A DNA stretch of 9,419 bases from Filomicrobium sp. (GTDB lineage: Bacteria > Pseudomonadota > Alphaproteobacteria > Rhizobiales > Hyphomicrobiaceae). Within the stretch, counting starts at the first letter, position 1. The number at the start of each line of letters is the position of its first letter. The stretch is from assembly GCA_021775655.1 (NCBI GenBank), contig JAJFHK010000518.1, positions 1-9,419 of the forward strand, in the 5' to 3' direction. Of the stretch, positions 1 through 6,399 are shown piece by piece. The position numbers and the translations under genes are program-made. The notes under the pieces were generated by a model. That model was not told where the DNA came from. It did no database searches and saw only the letters and a program-made list of their open reading frames with translations.

Positions 1-579
1 CTTGCGCGGATAAGCTGAGCCTCCTGCGATGATCAGCTTAACGTTGTGTTCCTTGGCCAGGCGGCGAACTTCTTCCATGTCGATCAGGTGCGATTCGCGA
101 TCGACCCCATAGTGGAAGGGCTGGAACCATTTGCCTGACTGGTTGACAGGTGCGCCGTGAGTCAAATGCCCGCCGGCTGCCAACGATAGGCCAAGGATGG
201 CATCGCCGGGCTTCAGCAGCGCGTTGAATACGCCCTGGTTGGCCTGACTGCCGGAATTCGGCTGGACGTTGGCGAATTCACAACTAAAGAGCTGCTTGGC
301 ACGGTCGATCGCCAACTGCTCTGCCAGGTCAACAAACTGGCAGCCACCGTAATAGCGCCTGCCGGGGTAGCCCTCGGCGTACTTGTTGGTGAGAACCGAG
401 CCGGCGGCTTCAAGAACTGCGCGCGAGACGATATTTTCTGATGCAATCAATTCGATTTCGTGCTGCTGACGATCAAATTCCTTGGCGATTGCCGAAGCAA
501 TTTCTGGATCGCTTTCGGCCAGCGTTGCGGAGAAGAATGCATTGGTTGCGGCGCTGGATGCGTCCGTAGCTGTCGACAT
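1..579 (-). CDS. glyA: Serine hydroxymethyltransferase, N-terminal 193 residues (partial)
   Basis: GlyA is a cytosolic PLP enzyme that converts serine and tetrahydrofolate to glycine and 5,10-methylene-tetrahydrofolate. The gene runs off the left edge, so only residues 1-193 of the usual 420-435 are visible. Family signatures in order are IASEN (46-50), [13 protein letters not shown] (67-79), [11 protein letters not shown] (104-114) and GGHLTHG (136-142). The PLP-binding lysine lies in the missing part. The ATG at 579 is preceded by GAGGAAA (586-592) at normal distance, and the frame stays open to base 1. Upstream on the same strand is hemA, whose product consumes glycine. The 300-base gap suggests glyA has its own promoter. 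The identification is secure. Confidence 0.97.
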   Translation of the reverse strand, partial: MSTATDASSAATNAFFSATLAESDPEIASAIAKEFDRQQHEIELIASENIVSRAVLEAAGSVLTNKYAEGYPGRRYYGGCQFVDLAEQLAIDRAKQLFSCEFANVQPNSGSQANQGVFNALLKPGDAILGLSLAAGGHLTHGAPVNQSGKWFQPFHYGVDRESHLIDMEEVRRLAKEHNVKLIIAGGSAYPRK

Positions 580-877
580 CGGGATTTTCCTCGTGTTCGC
601 GCGGTTCTTGTAATTCGCCGGCGGGTGGCCGGAGCTGCTTTGAAGCGCCAAGGCCTGCAATGGGTTGCTGGGCGGCGCATGAACTAAAGTTCGTTCCTAC
701 CATCGTCTAGTCGCAACGGGCAAGACAACGCGGTCAAACTACGCACGTCCGCACGCGTTGGACTAGGAAAAATAGGGGTTCGAGGCCAATGGGTAGGATC
801 TCGACTACCCAGGTTGGCAAGACGTCGTTGACCGGCTGGAGAATGACCCAGCTGGCACGCCCAGAATGCTCGACTGA
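580..877 (-). other. hemA-glyA intergenic region, probable glyA leader
   Basis: No gene is supported in these 298 bases. Read on the minus strand they should hold the end of the hemA transcript and the glyA promoter. A TTGACC hexamer at 732-737 could be a -35 element, but no good -10 follows at 16-19 bp. A small inverted repeat, GAACT-AA-AGTTC, lies at 681-692, about 100 bases before the glyA start, inside the likely leader. I looked for a glycine or SAM riboswitch core and recognised none. Confidence 0.4.
768..818 (-). terminator. Possible terminator of hemA
   Basis: The arms GGGTAG (791-796) and CTACCC (805-810) enclose 8 bases. They extend through a bulge to GCCAA (785-789) and TTGGC (814-818), so 11 base pairs can form in total. 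On the minus strand a run of five T (768-772) follows, but 12 bases after the stem rather than directly. It lies 60-110 bases past the hemA stop. This is a plausible but not textbook intrinsic terminator. Confidence 0.35.
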
Positions 878-2113
878 TTATTCCGCGGCCAGCTTGACGT
901 AGTGACCCGATGCGACCGGGCAGCGCTCCCACAGTTCAGACAGTGAGTCCACAAGGTGGTCCATCAATGCATCTGTGTGCAGTGGGCCGGGCGTCAGACG
1001 GATTCGTTCGGTGCCGCGCGGCACGGTCGGGTAGTTGATCGGCTGCACGTATATCCCGTAATGCGCGAGAAGCGCGTCGGTCACGGCTTTGCAGTGGACG
1101 GGATCGCCGACCATTACGGGAACGATGTGGCTGGGGTTTTCCATCACCGGCAGGCGGGCGTGCGTCAGCCGGGCCTTCAAGGTCGCGGCACGCTCCTTGT
1201 GGCGGTCGCGCTCGACGCTCGAAGATTTCAGGTGGCGCATGGAGGCGAGCGCACCGGCAGCGATGGCTGGAGCCAGTGAAGTCGTGAAAATAAATCCGGC
1301 TGCATAGGAGCGGATAGCGTCGCAGATTGCTTTTGTTGCGGCGATGTAGCCGCCCATGACACCAAAGCCCTTCGCCAGCGTGCCATTGATGATGTCGACT
1401 CGATGCATGACGCCATCTCGTTCAGCGATGCCGCCGCCGCGGGGGCCGTATAGTCCAACCGCGTGGACTTCGTCGAGGTAGGTCATTGCGCCATATTTTT
1501 CCGCCAAGTCGCAAATGGCTGCGATGGGGGCGATATGCCCATCCATTGAATAGACGCTCTCGAGGGCTATCACCTTCGGTGTGTCCTTAGGGTACTGCTT
1601 GAGAAGCGCTTCCAGGTCTTCGAGATCGTTGTGACGCCAAATGTGCTTCATGCCGCCGCCATGGCGGATGCCGGCAATCATAGATGCGTGGTTTTTTTCG
1701 TCCGAGAAAACGACGGTGCCAGGAATTAGCCTCTGGATCGTGTCGAGGGTGGCATCATTGGCTACAAATGCGGATGTGAAGAGGAGTGCAGATTCCTTCT
1801 GGTGAAGATCTGCGATCTCTGCTTCAAGCTCAACGTGGTAGTGAGTTGTGCCGGAGATGTTGCGCGTGCCGCCGGAGCCGGCGCCGACCTTGTCGATTGC
1901 TGCGTGCATGGCGGCCAGCACTTTTGGATTCTGGCTCATGCCAAGGTAGTCGTTCGAACACCACACCGTAATGTCGCGCGGTGCTGCGTTGTCTCCATAG
2001 TGGGCGGCGTGGGGAAACTCTCCGCAGCGGCGCTTTAGATCTGCGAAGACCCGGTAGCGGCCTTCCTTATGCAGAGCCGCAATCGCATCATCGAATTTCT
2101 TGGCATAATCCAT
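878..2113 (-). CDS. hemA: 5-aminolevulinate synthase
   Basis: HemA condenses glycine with succinyl-CoA to 5-aminolevulinate, releasing CO2 and CoA. This is the committing step of tetrapyrrole synthesis in alphaproteobacteria. It is a cytosolic PLP enzyme of the alpha-oxoamine synthase family. With the ATG at 2113 the protein has 411 residues, normal for the family, and begins [10 protein letters not shown] like other bacterial HemA proteins. The PLP lysine in TLAKGFG falls at residue 248 and the cofactor aspartate in DEVHAVG at 214, the same numbers as in the Rhodobacter capsulatus enzyme. This supports the chosen start over an in-frame TTG at 2143. A GGGAA-type ribosome-binding site (2120-2125) precedes the ATG. 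The glycine-rich [13 protein letters not shown] segment is also present. Its neighbour glyA supplies the glycine substrate. The gene appears intact. Confidence 0.97.
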   Translation of the reverse strand: MDYAKKFDDAIAALHKEGRYRVFADLKRRCGEFPHAAHYGDNAAPRDITVWCSNDYLGMSQNPKVLAAMHAAIDKVGAGSGGTRNISGTTHYHVELEAEIADLHQKESALLFTSAFVANDATLDTIQRLIPGTVVFSDEKNHASMIAGIRHGGGMKHIWRHNDLEDLEALLKQYPKDTPKVIALESVYSMDGHIAPIAAICDLAEKYGAMTYLDEVHAVGLYGPRGGGIAERDGVMHRVDIINGTLAKGFGVMGGYIAATKAICDAIRSYAAGFIFTTSLAPAIAAGALASMRHLKSSSVERDRHKERAATLKARLTHARLPVMENPSHIVPVMVGDPVHCKAVTDALLAHYGIYVQPINYPTVPRGTERIRLTPGPLHTDALMDHLVDSLSELWERCPVASGHYVKLAAE

Positions 2114-2125
2114 AAAACGTTCCCT

Positions 2126-2152
2126 GCAGATACGAGTTGGCAACTCGGCTGC
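2126..2152 (-). promoter_or_regulatory. Dyad/hairpin abutting the hemA ribosome-binding site
   Basis: The inverted repeat CGAGTTG-G-CAACTCG occupies 2133-2147. Outer arms GCAG (2126-2129) and CTGC (2149-2152) allow four more pairs after a small internal loop. On the minus strand the structure ends right at the AGGGAA site of hemA (2120-2125). As RNA it gives a 6-bp stem with a GCC loop plus the outer 4 bp. It could affect hemA translation or act as a DNA operator. Function is inferred only. Confidence 0.45.
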
Positions 2153-2214
2153 GATCTCCGCCAGAGGGCCTGAAGTCGCTTTCCGCGCACACCGTTCATA
2201 TTCGTTTTATCCTA

Positions 2215-2243
2215 ACCATAGCCAAGGTGACAGTATGGTTCAA
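2215..2243 (-). promoter_or_regulatory. Candidate sigma-70 promoter of hemA
   Basis: On the minus strand TTGAAC (2243-2238) is followed after exactly 17 bp by TATGGT (2220-2215), matching the -35/-10 consensus at 8 of 12 positions. Transcription would begin near 2208, giving a hemA leader of about 95 bases that contains the hairpin at 2126-2152. No FNR/FixK-type box (TTGAT-N4-ATCAA) was seen nearby. Confidence 0.4.
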
Positions 2244-2280
2244 TGCGACCCAAGTGTTGAAGCTGACGTGAATAGTTACG

Positions 2281-2314
2281 AAAAAAACCGGGTCGGGTTT
2301 CCTTCCCGATCCAA
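2281..2314 (-). terminator. Intrinsic terminator downstream of the L,D-transpeptidase gene
   Basis: On the minus strand the arms TTGGATCGGG (2314-2305) and CCCGACCCGG (2297-2288) form a 10-bp stem with one A-C mismatch, two end G-T pairs and a 7-base loop. Seven T (2287-2281) follow directly. It lies about 147 bases after the transpeptidase stop and before the hemA promoter, so it separates the two transcription units. Confidence 0.85.
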
Positions 2315-2370
2315 GTCTTCTTAATTCATAGCTTCTGCTGTTGAAAATGACATCAGTCAAAATAGTACGC

Positions 2371-2430
2371 ATGCTGGGCAGCATCAGTTTCCATTTTTGC
2401 AGGAAACAAAATTGCGCGCAATCTAAATTG
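2371..2430. repeat. Cluster of small inverted repeats in the transpeptidase 3' untranslated region
   Basis: Three dyads lie between the transpeptidase stop codon and its terminator: ATGCTG-GG-CAGCAT (2371-2384), the perfect 12-bp palindrome ATTGCGCGCAAT (2411-2422), and the overlapping weaker CAAT-CTAA-ATTG (2419-2430). The rest of the 2114-2460 gap holds only the hemA promoter and leader and the terminator. No gene is supported in it. Confidence 0.5.
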
Positions 2431-2460
2431 AGGCCGCATGAATTGGTCGTACGGGGGGAA

Positions 2461-3732
2461 TCAGTAGCTGCCGGCCGCGTTTCCGACACCGTCCTTGCCA
2501 TATAGGTCGCGGCGGAATTGCACGACCCCGTCAGCAGTTGCCCAGGCGGTCACGTAGGTCAAGATCAGCCGGACCGGCTTCTTCAACCGAACGTTTTTGG
2601 ATTCTCCGGATTCGCGCATTGCGATGACCTGGGACTTACTCCATCCGTCCTTGTCTTTCAGTAGCCAGGCAGCAAGATCCTCGACGTTGTGGACGCGCAC
2701 GCATCCTGAACTTGCGGCACGGAAATTGCGCCCGAAGAGAGAGTCTGAAGGCGTGTCGTGCAAGTAGACCGAATGGCCGTTGTGGAAGTTGATCTTGACG
2801 AATCCGAGCGGATTCTCTTTGCCGGGCTTCTGCCGGTAGGAGAGCCCGTGCGGCATCGATGATCGCCACTTGATCTTCTCGGGATCAAGCTTTCGACCGC
2901 GACCGTCGTAGGCATCAATGCCGTACTTGACCAAAACATCCTTTCCGGCCTTCTCCATCTGCCGGCCCTTCGGAATGAGGTCCTTGGAAACTACCGTCGG
3001 AGGCAGGCGCCAAACCGGATTGAAGTTCAACTCGTGAACCCTGGAGGTCAGGATCGGCGTCTTGCGAGATACCTTGCCGACAACACCGGCATGACGGCTG
3101 ACGACCTTGTCGTTCTCGACGGCCTCTATTTGGGCGGACGGAATGTTGACGACAACGTAGCGCCCCTTCTTGGTCTTGCTCGTGTACTGGCGGATACGGG
3201 AAAGCCCCTTCTTCAACTGCTTTAGCCGAGCTTTCGAAGTTACATTGAGGGCTGCGCGCGTGCGCTTGTCGACTATGCCGGTTGGAGCAAGACCGTTGGT
3301 GGCCTGGAAACGCTTGACGGCTGTTTCCACTGAGTAATCAAATTGATGCGGCATCCACGATTCGCCAGCATCGAGTTCGCCGGACAGCTGCAGACGCTTG
3401 CGCAGGATGACGACGGCGGGATCGTTGTAACCGCCCGCGAGCTTCTTTGGCGGGATTGGCTTCCAGCCACCACCTTTCACGATCTTTTCGTATCGCTCAA
3501 TCGCTTCCTTGGTGGCAGAAATATTTGCAGGTGACAGGGTTGGGTAGCCTGGCGGCGGGTTCGCCTGCCAATTACGGGTGAATCCGATATCGGAGCTGGA
3601 ATTCGTCGTCGTTAAGTCGGCGAACGGATTCCATTGCTGCGCGCTGGCGGGCTTAATCGTTACCAAGCCTGCGGCAAATGTTACCAATACCGCCAAGACG
3701 GCGGCCAAGCGACGATCATGCAAGCCGATCAA
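2461..3732 (-). CDS. Exported L,D-transpeptidase, YcbB/LdtD type with a peptidoglycan-binding domain
   Basis: The enzyme class acts in the periplasm, making 3-3 cross-links in peptidoglycan or linking proteins to it. From the TTG start the protein has 423 residues. A signal peptide spans about 1-31 (hydrophobic 9-26, cleavage after ASA). A PG_binding_1-like domain lies at about 103-163 (NDPAVVILRKRL and AVKRFQATNGL motifs), and the YkuD catalytic domain at about 190-395. Catalytic residues visible are His325 in YLHDTPS and Cys344 in SSGCVRV, the YcbB form of the motif. The frame stays open up to an ATG at 3933 (490 residues), but that version buries the signal peptide and lacks a ribosome-binding site. 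AGGGG at 3741-3745 sits 8 bases before the TTG. A GTG at 3741 is another option. Adjacent ldtR is its probable regulator, and the gene likely corresponds to ldtP of Liberibacter. The family call is secure; the start is less so. Confidence 0.9.
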   Translation of the reverse strand: MIGLHDRRLAAVLAVLVTFAAGLVTIKPASAQQWNPFADLTTTNSSSDIGFTRNWQANPPPGYPTLSPANISATKEAIERYEKIVKGGGWKPIPPKKLAGGYNDPAVVILRKRLQLSGELDAGESWMPHQFDYSVETAVKRFQATNGLAPTGIVDKRTRAALNVTSKARLKQLKKGLSRIRQYTSKTKKGRYVVVNIPSAQIEAVENDKVVSRHAGVVGKVSRKTPILTSRVHELNFNPVWRLPPTVVSKDLIPKGRQMEKAGKDVLVKYGIDAYDGRGRKLDPEKIKWRSSMPHGLSYRQKPGKENPLGFVKINFHNGHSVYLHDTPSDSLFGRNFRAASSGCVRVHNVEDLAAWLLKDKDGWSKSQVIAMRESGESKNVRLKKPVRLILTYVTAWATADGVVQFRRDLYGKDGVGNAAGSY

Positions 3733-3777
3733 AATCCACACCCCTGCGTTGGTTCCCACGTCGATCGTGTACTTTTG

Positions 3778-3806
3778 ATAATTACTGCTGCTGGCCAACC
3801 ACGCAA
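3778..3806 (-). promoter_or_regulatory. Candidate promoter of the L,D-transpeptidase gene
   Basis: On the minus strand TTGCGT (3806-3801) and AATTAT (3783-3778) are 17 bp apart, matching 7 of 12 consensus positions. Transcription starting near 3770 would leave a leader of about 38 bases before the TTG start at 3732 and would exclude the longer versions of the protein. The 3733-4065 gap holds otherwise only the ldtR terminator. Confidence 0.3.
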
Positions 3807-3995
3807 CCAGGTGGCGCTGTTCAAGCCCTTGGGCCGCCAAATTCAGCACAGCCGACCACCACATCCGCGCAAAGTGAGGCAATCGCCTTGCAAAATGAAG
3901 TAACAGATCAGCGAGCGTGTGCGAGATTGGCATTGGTGATGCCGTGTCGCAACAAAGAACACATGCACTGACGGGCGTTTGAACGAGCCTTGCAC

Positions 3996-4025
3996 AAAAA
4001 AAGAGCCGCGGGGTAGCCGCGGCTC
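3996..4025 (-). terminator. Intrinsic terminator of ldtR
   Basis: A perfect 9-bp GC-rich stem is formed by GAGCCGCGG (4003-4011) and CCGCGGCTC (4017-4025) around a 5-base loop. Read on the minus strand, a run of seven T (4002-3996) follows directly. It lies 40 bases after the ldtR stop codon. This textbook structure means ldtR and the downstream transpeptidase are probably not one operon despite their shared strand. Confidence 0.95.
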
Positions 4026-4065
4026 AGTACCAACGTTGCGTCGAGGTCGTAGTGGGTCGTGCCGA

Positions 4066-4575
4066 TCAGAGCCGATAGCGAATTTGATCGGTCCAGAAGC
4101 GCTCAAGGCGCACGAGAGAGCGGTTGAGATTGTTAAGGTCATCCTGGGCGACTTCACCGACCGATTCCAGCGATCCGAGTTGACGCTCGTAAAGGCCGCT
4201 CAGAATATCGCAGGCCTCCTGGCCCTTTTCGGTAAGGCTGACACGAACCGAGCGACGGTCGGTCTCGGAGCGCTTGTAATGAATGTAGCCCATATCAACC
4301 AGCTTCTTCAGGTTGTAGGACACATTCGAACCGAGATAATAGCCGCGTGTCTTTAGTTCGCCCGCAGTCAGTTCGCTGTCACCGATATTGTGCAACAGCA
4401 GTGCCTGGACCGGGTTCAACTCCGATCCACCGCGGCGATCGAATTCATCTTTGATGACGTCAAGCAGAAGTCGATGGAGACGCTCAACCAGGCGCAATGC
4501 CTGGAGGTATTCTCCGTGGAACGTTTCTTCCGCTTCCGGGGCGGCGTGGCGCCCCATATCGAATGCTAAACTCAT
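4066..4575 (-). CDS. ldtR: MarR-family transcriptional regulator, LdtR type
   Basis: This is a winged-helix DNA-binding regulator of 169 residues, presumably a dimer. The recognition helix is around residues 83-95 (SNVSYNLKKLVDMG), the wing around 105-118 (TDRRSVRVSLTEKG, the MarR D-x-R signature), and the dimerisation helices lie at both ends. The SELTAGELKTRG stretch and the C-terminal RLERFWTDQIRYRL tail match what I remember of LdtR from Liberibacter asiaticus and rhizobia. There it controls the L,D-transpeptidase gene ldtP and osmotic-stress tolerance and responds to small aromatic ligands. The next gene downstream is an L,D-transpeptidase, which agrees. The ATG at 4575 has AAGAGG (4585-4590) at good spacing. 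Two GGTTACC boxes upstream suggest autoregulation. The family is secure; the LdtR assignment rests on remembered similarity plus context. Confidence 0.88.
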   Translation of the reverse strand: MSLAFDMGRHAAPEAEETFHGEYLQALRLVERLHRLLLDVIKDEFDRRGGSELNPVQALLLHNIGDSELTAGELKTRGYYLGSNVSYNLKKLVDMGYIHYKRSETDRRSVRVSLTEKGQEACDILSGLYERQLGSLESVGEVAQDDLNNLNRSLVRLERFWTDQIRYRL

Positions 4576-4879
4576 TGCTGACTGCCTCTTACCTGTACCT
4601 GTTTTTGGGCCCCGTTATCCCGGGTTACCTGAAATGTAGGCTAGACAGCTAAAGGTTACCTAAATAGATATAGTAAAAGAATAGTAACGACTGTATCGCG
4701 CAAGACTTAATCAACTCATTTGCTTCGAAATGATACAAAAATGCCGGATCCTCAACTTTTTAGTGCTGGTTATAAACGGTGTTTCAACCAAGAGACGCTG
4801 GCAATCCCATCGGCAGCGCCGGAAACAGCGCACGGTTGTTAACTGGAACAGGTGGTCGGAAGCGTCGATCTTGGTAAAC
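4576..4879. other. ldtR upstream region
   Basis: No gene is supported in these 304 bases. The left third holds the ldtR ribosome-binding site, a hexamer repeated twice (ACCTGT, 4591-4602), two GGTTACC boxes and an AT-rich stretch (about 4661-4685) where a promoter is likely, though no clear -35/-10 pair stands out. The right part (about 4700-4879) is the tail behind the hydrolase gene. I see no convincing terminator there. Confidence 0.4.
4623..4660. promoter_or_regulatory. Paired GGTTACC boxes in front of ldtR (candidate operator)
   Basis: GGTTACC occurs at 4623-4629 and 4654-4660, both continuing as GGTTACCTNAA. They are 31 bp apart, close to three turns of B-DNA, so they face the same side of the helix. 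Each is nearly palindromic about its centre. They lie 47 and 78 bp upstream of the ldtR ATG, between it and the AT-rich likely promoter. Many MarR genes are autoregulated, so LdtR itself is the first candidate ligand. This is inference. Confidence 0.5.
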
Positions 4880-5977
4880 TCAAGGTAAAGCCTGCATCGT
4901 TTCGCGGCTTTGCAGCTCCAATTCTCCATTTGGCAATGGTGCAAAATAGCGTTCGACCAAGTCTTCATCAACTTCAGCGACGGTCGCCGGTTGCCAGCGG
5001 GGCGCTTTGTCCTTGTCGATCAGCATGGCGCGCACACCCTCCGCGAAATCGTGTCCATCCAGAGCCCGGCAGGCCAGCCTGTAGTCGCGGTTCAGCGTTC
5101 CGCGGATATCGCTGTTTCGAGCTTCTCTGATATGGCGAAGGCTGATTGCCAGCGATAACGGCGAGCGTGCCAACAAATCATCGCGGACACCGGTGGCCCA
5201 TTCGGCCTCGCTACCAGAGACACCGCCAAGCCGTGAGATGATGTCTGCGACCGTTTCAGCAGAAAAACACCGCTCAATTGTGCCGGAGTAATTGAGAAGT
5301 TTGCTGATGCCAGGATTTTCGTGACGATTATCCAGCAGTGGATCAATAGGCCACGCTTCGGCAAGCGCGCTGGTCACCTCTTCGAACCGCGCCGCCGGTA
5401 GACAATGAGTTACAAGGCCCAGCGCATAGGCATCAGCGCGGGAAATGCTGCGCCCCGTGAGACCAAGATAGAGACCGATTTCATGAGGGAGGCGGCCAAG
5501 AACGTAAGCTGCACCGACATCGGGAAACAGGCCGATTGACGTCTCCGGCATCGCGAAGCGGTACTTTTCGCCGGCAACGCGGTGCGTATTAAAGGCTGAT
5601 AATCCGACACCCGAACCCATAACGGCGCCGTCGATCATGGATGCCGTGGGGCGGGAAAAGCACTCGAGAGCCCAGTTCAGGCGGTACTCGTCGGCAAAAA
5701 TTCGGCGGCCTTCGTCCGAATTATTGCGATAGGCACTGAGGATTTTTCGGACATCCCCGCCTGCACAAAAGGCCTTTGGATTCGCCGACTGAAAGACAAC
5801 TGCGTAGATCACAGGATCGGCGGAGAATTTGGGCAGTGCAGCAGCAATCGAAGCCCGCATGTGATCGTCGAGCGCGTTCATGGCAGCCGGCCGGTCAAGC
5901 GTGACGATGCCGAGTGCATTTTTTCTCGTTATGCTGACGCCCGAAGTCGTCAAATGCGGATCCGCGTCGTTTGGCAT
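4880..5977 (-). CDS. 3-hydroxyisobutyryl-CoA hydrolase (enoyl-CoA hydratase/isomerase family)
   Basis: This crotonase-fold enzyme probably hydrolyses 3-hydroxyisobutyryl-CoA to 3-hydroxyisobutyrate and CoA in valine breakdown, in the cytosol. It has 365 residues, longer than simple crotonases (about 260) and typical for this hydrolase. Oxyanion-hole segments are AFCAGGDVR (69-77) and MIDGAVMGSGVGLS (114-127). Catalytic Glu145 and Asp153 lie in FAMPETSIGLFPDVG. The C-terminal FAEGVRAMLIDKDKAPRWQP (311-330) is characteristic of the hydrolase subgroup. The usual GGGVG reads GSGVG here (Ser122), a mild change. The ATG at 5977 follows GGGGA and is preferred to an in-frame GTG at 6070, which would add 31 residues of no family character. 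No other valine-pathway gene is adjacent. A perfect palindrome lies 47 bp upstream. Subfamily substrate is inferred from similarity. Confidence 0.88.
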   Translation of the reverse strand: MPNDADPHLTTSGVSITRKNALGIVTLDRPAAMNALDDHMRASIAAALPKFSADPVIYAVVFQSANPKAFCAGGDVRKILSAYRNNSDEGRRIFADEYRLNWALECFSRPTASMIDGAVMGSGVGLSAFNTHRVAGEKYRFAMPETSIGLFPDVGAAYVLGRLPHEIGLYLGLTGRSISRADAYALGLVTHCLPAARFEEVTSALAEAWPIDPLLDNRHENPGISKLLNYSGTIERCFSAETVADIISRLGGVSGSEAEWATGVRDDLLARSPLSLAISLRHIREARNSDIRGTLNRDYRLACRALDGHDFAEGVRAMLIDKDKAPRWQPATVAEVDEDLVERYFAPLPNGELELQSRETMQALP

Positions 5978-6023
5978 TAATTCCCCGTTTCGATTGTCAA
6001 ATGCGGCTTGCTCTCCACACTGA

Positions 6024-6041
6024 CCAAAGGTTAACCTTTGG
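6024..6041. promoter_or_regulatory. Perfect 18-bp palindrome, candidate operator of the hydrolase gene
   Basis: CCAAAGGTTAACCTTTGG is fully self-complementary. It is centred about 55 bp upstream of the hydrolase ATG, just downstream of a possible -35 hexamer (TTGACG, 6075-6070 on the minus strand). An unbroken palindrome of this length fits a dimeric repressor of TetR, GntR or LysR-like size. The regulator is unknown and none is encoded next to it. Confidence 0.55.
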
Positions 6042-6329
6042 CAACTGATTCGCTGTCTGGCTTTTGCCACGTCAAGTGCGCCGACGTCGCCGAAGAGCTG
6101 TTATCACCGCCTTATGCCCGCCATCAACAGCGGCCATTTCGCGTGCTCGCAAAGGGCACGTGTCCTGTTTAGTCTCCACGTCGTTTCTTTGTCAGCCGTA
6201 TTCAGCAAGCTGCGACTGTTTTTGCGCGGCCGTTGTAAAAGGTCCGACCGCGTCGTCTGCGTTGAGCTGTCCTCGATGAACAGATCAGGACGCCACATCG
6301 ATTGCGGGCCTTGAAACTGCAAATCTTCT

Positions 6330-6353
6330 GGTTACCGACCGCGCGTAACGCGC
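6330..6353. promoter_or_regulatory. GGTTACC box and adjacent palindrome upstream of the extensin-like gene
   Basis: GGTTACC at 6330-6336 is identical to the boxes in front of ldtR. Four bases later comes GCGCGT-A-ACGCGC (6341-6353), a perfect inverted repeat with a one-base centre. Both lie 46-70 bp upstream of the ATG at 6400. TTGAAA at 6311-6316 may be a -35 element, placing the box near the -10 position, but no good -10 is seen. Confidence 0.35.
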
Positions 6354-6399
6354 AGCGGGCGGGGTGTTTGTTGCCAGATCAGCGTTGCAAGGGGGGAAA

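Larger units (their letters stand above)
5978..6399. other. Divergent regulatory region between hydrolase and extensin-like genes
   Basis: These 422 bases separate divergent genes and show no supported coding sequence; short open frames lack start signals and family character. The region holds an 18-bp palindrome (6024-6041), the self-complementary octamer CGACGTCG (6082-6089), a near-palindrome around CACGTG (about 6154-6165), a GGTTACC box (6330-6336) and an odd palindrome (6341-6353). A TTGACG at 6075-6070 on the minus strand may be a -35 element for the hydrolase gene, but its -10 is poor. Confidence 0.4.

Noticed and set aside
580..877. Glycine or SAM riboswitch before glyA
   Set aside because: No recognisable conserved core of either class was seen on the minus strand.
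2114..2143. TTG start adding 10 residues to HemA
   Set aside because: With the ATG at 2113 the catalytic lysine falls at residue 248 as in the studied enzyme, and the ribosome-binding site lies between the TTG and this ATG.
2196..2501. Minus-strand open frame of 101 codons between the transpeptidase and hemA genes
   Set aside because: It overlaps the transpeptidase 3' end, runs straight through a strong terminator stem and T run and the hemA promoter, and resembles no family.
5978..6070. Upstream GTG start adding 31 residues to the hydrolase
   Set aside because: The extension has no family character, would run through the 18-bp palindrome, and the ATG at 5977 has a ribosome-binding site.
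6104..6322. Short overlapping open frames on both strands in the divergent intergenic region
   Set aside because: No ribosome-binding sites, Arg/Ser-rich shadow-like composition, and the two strands overlap each other.
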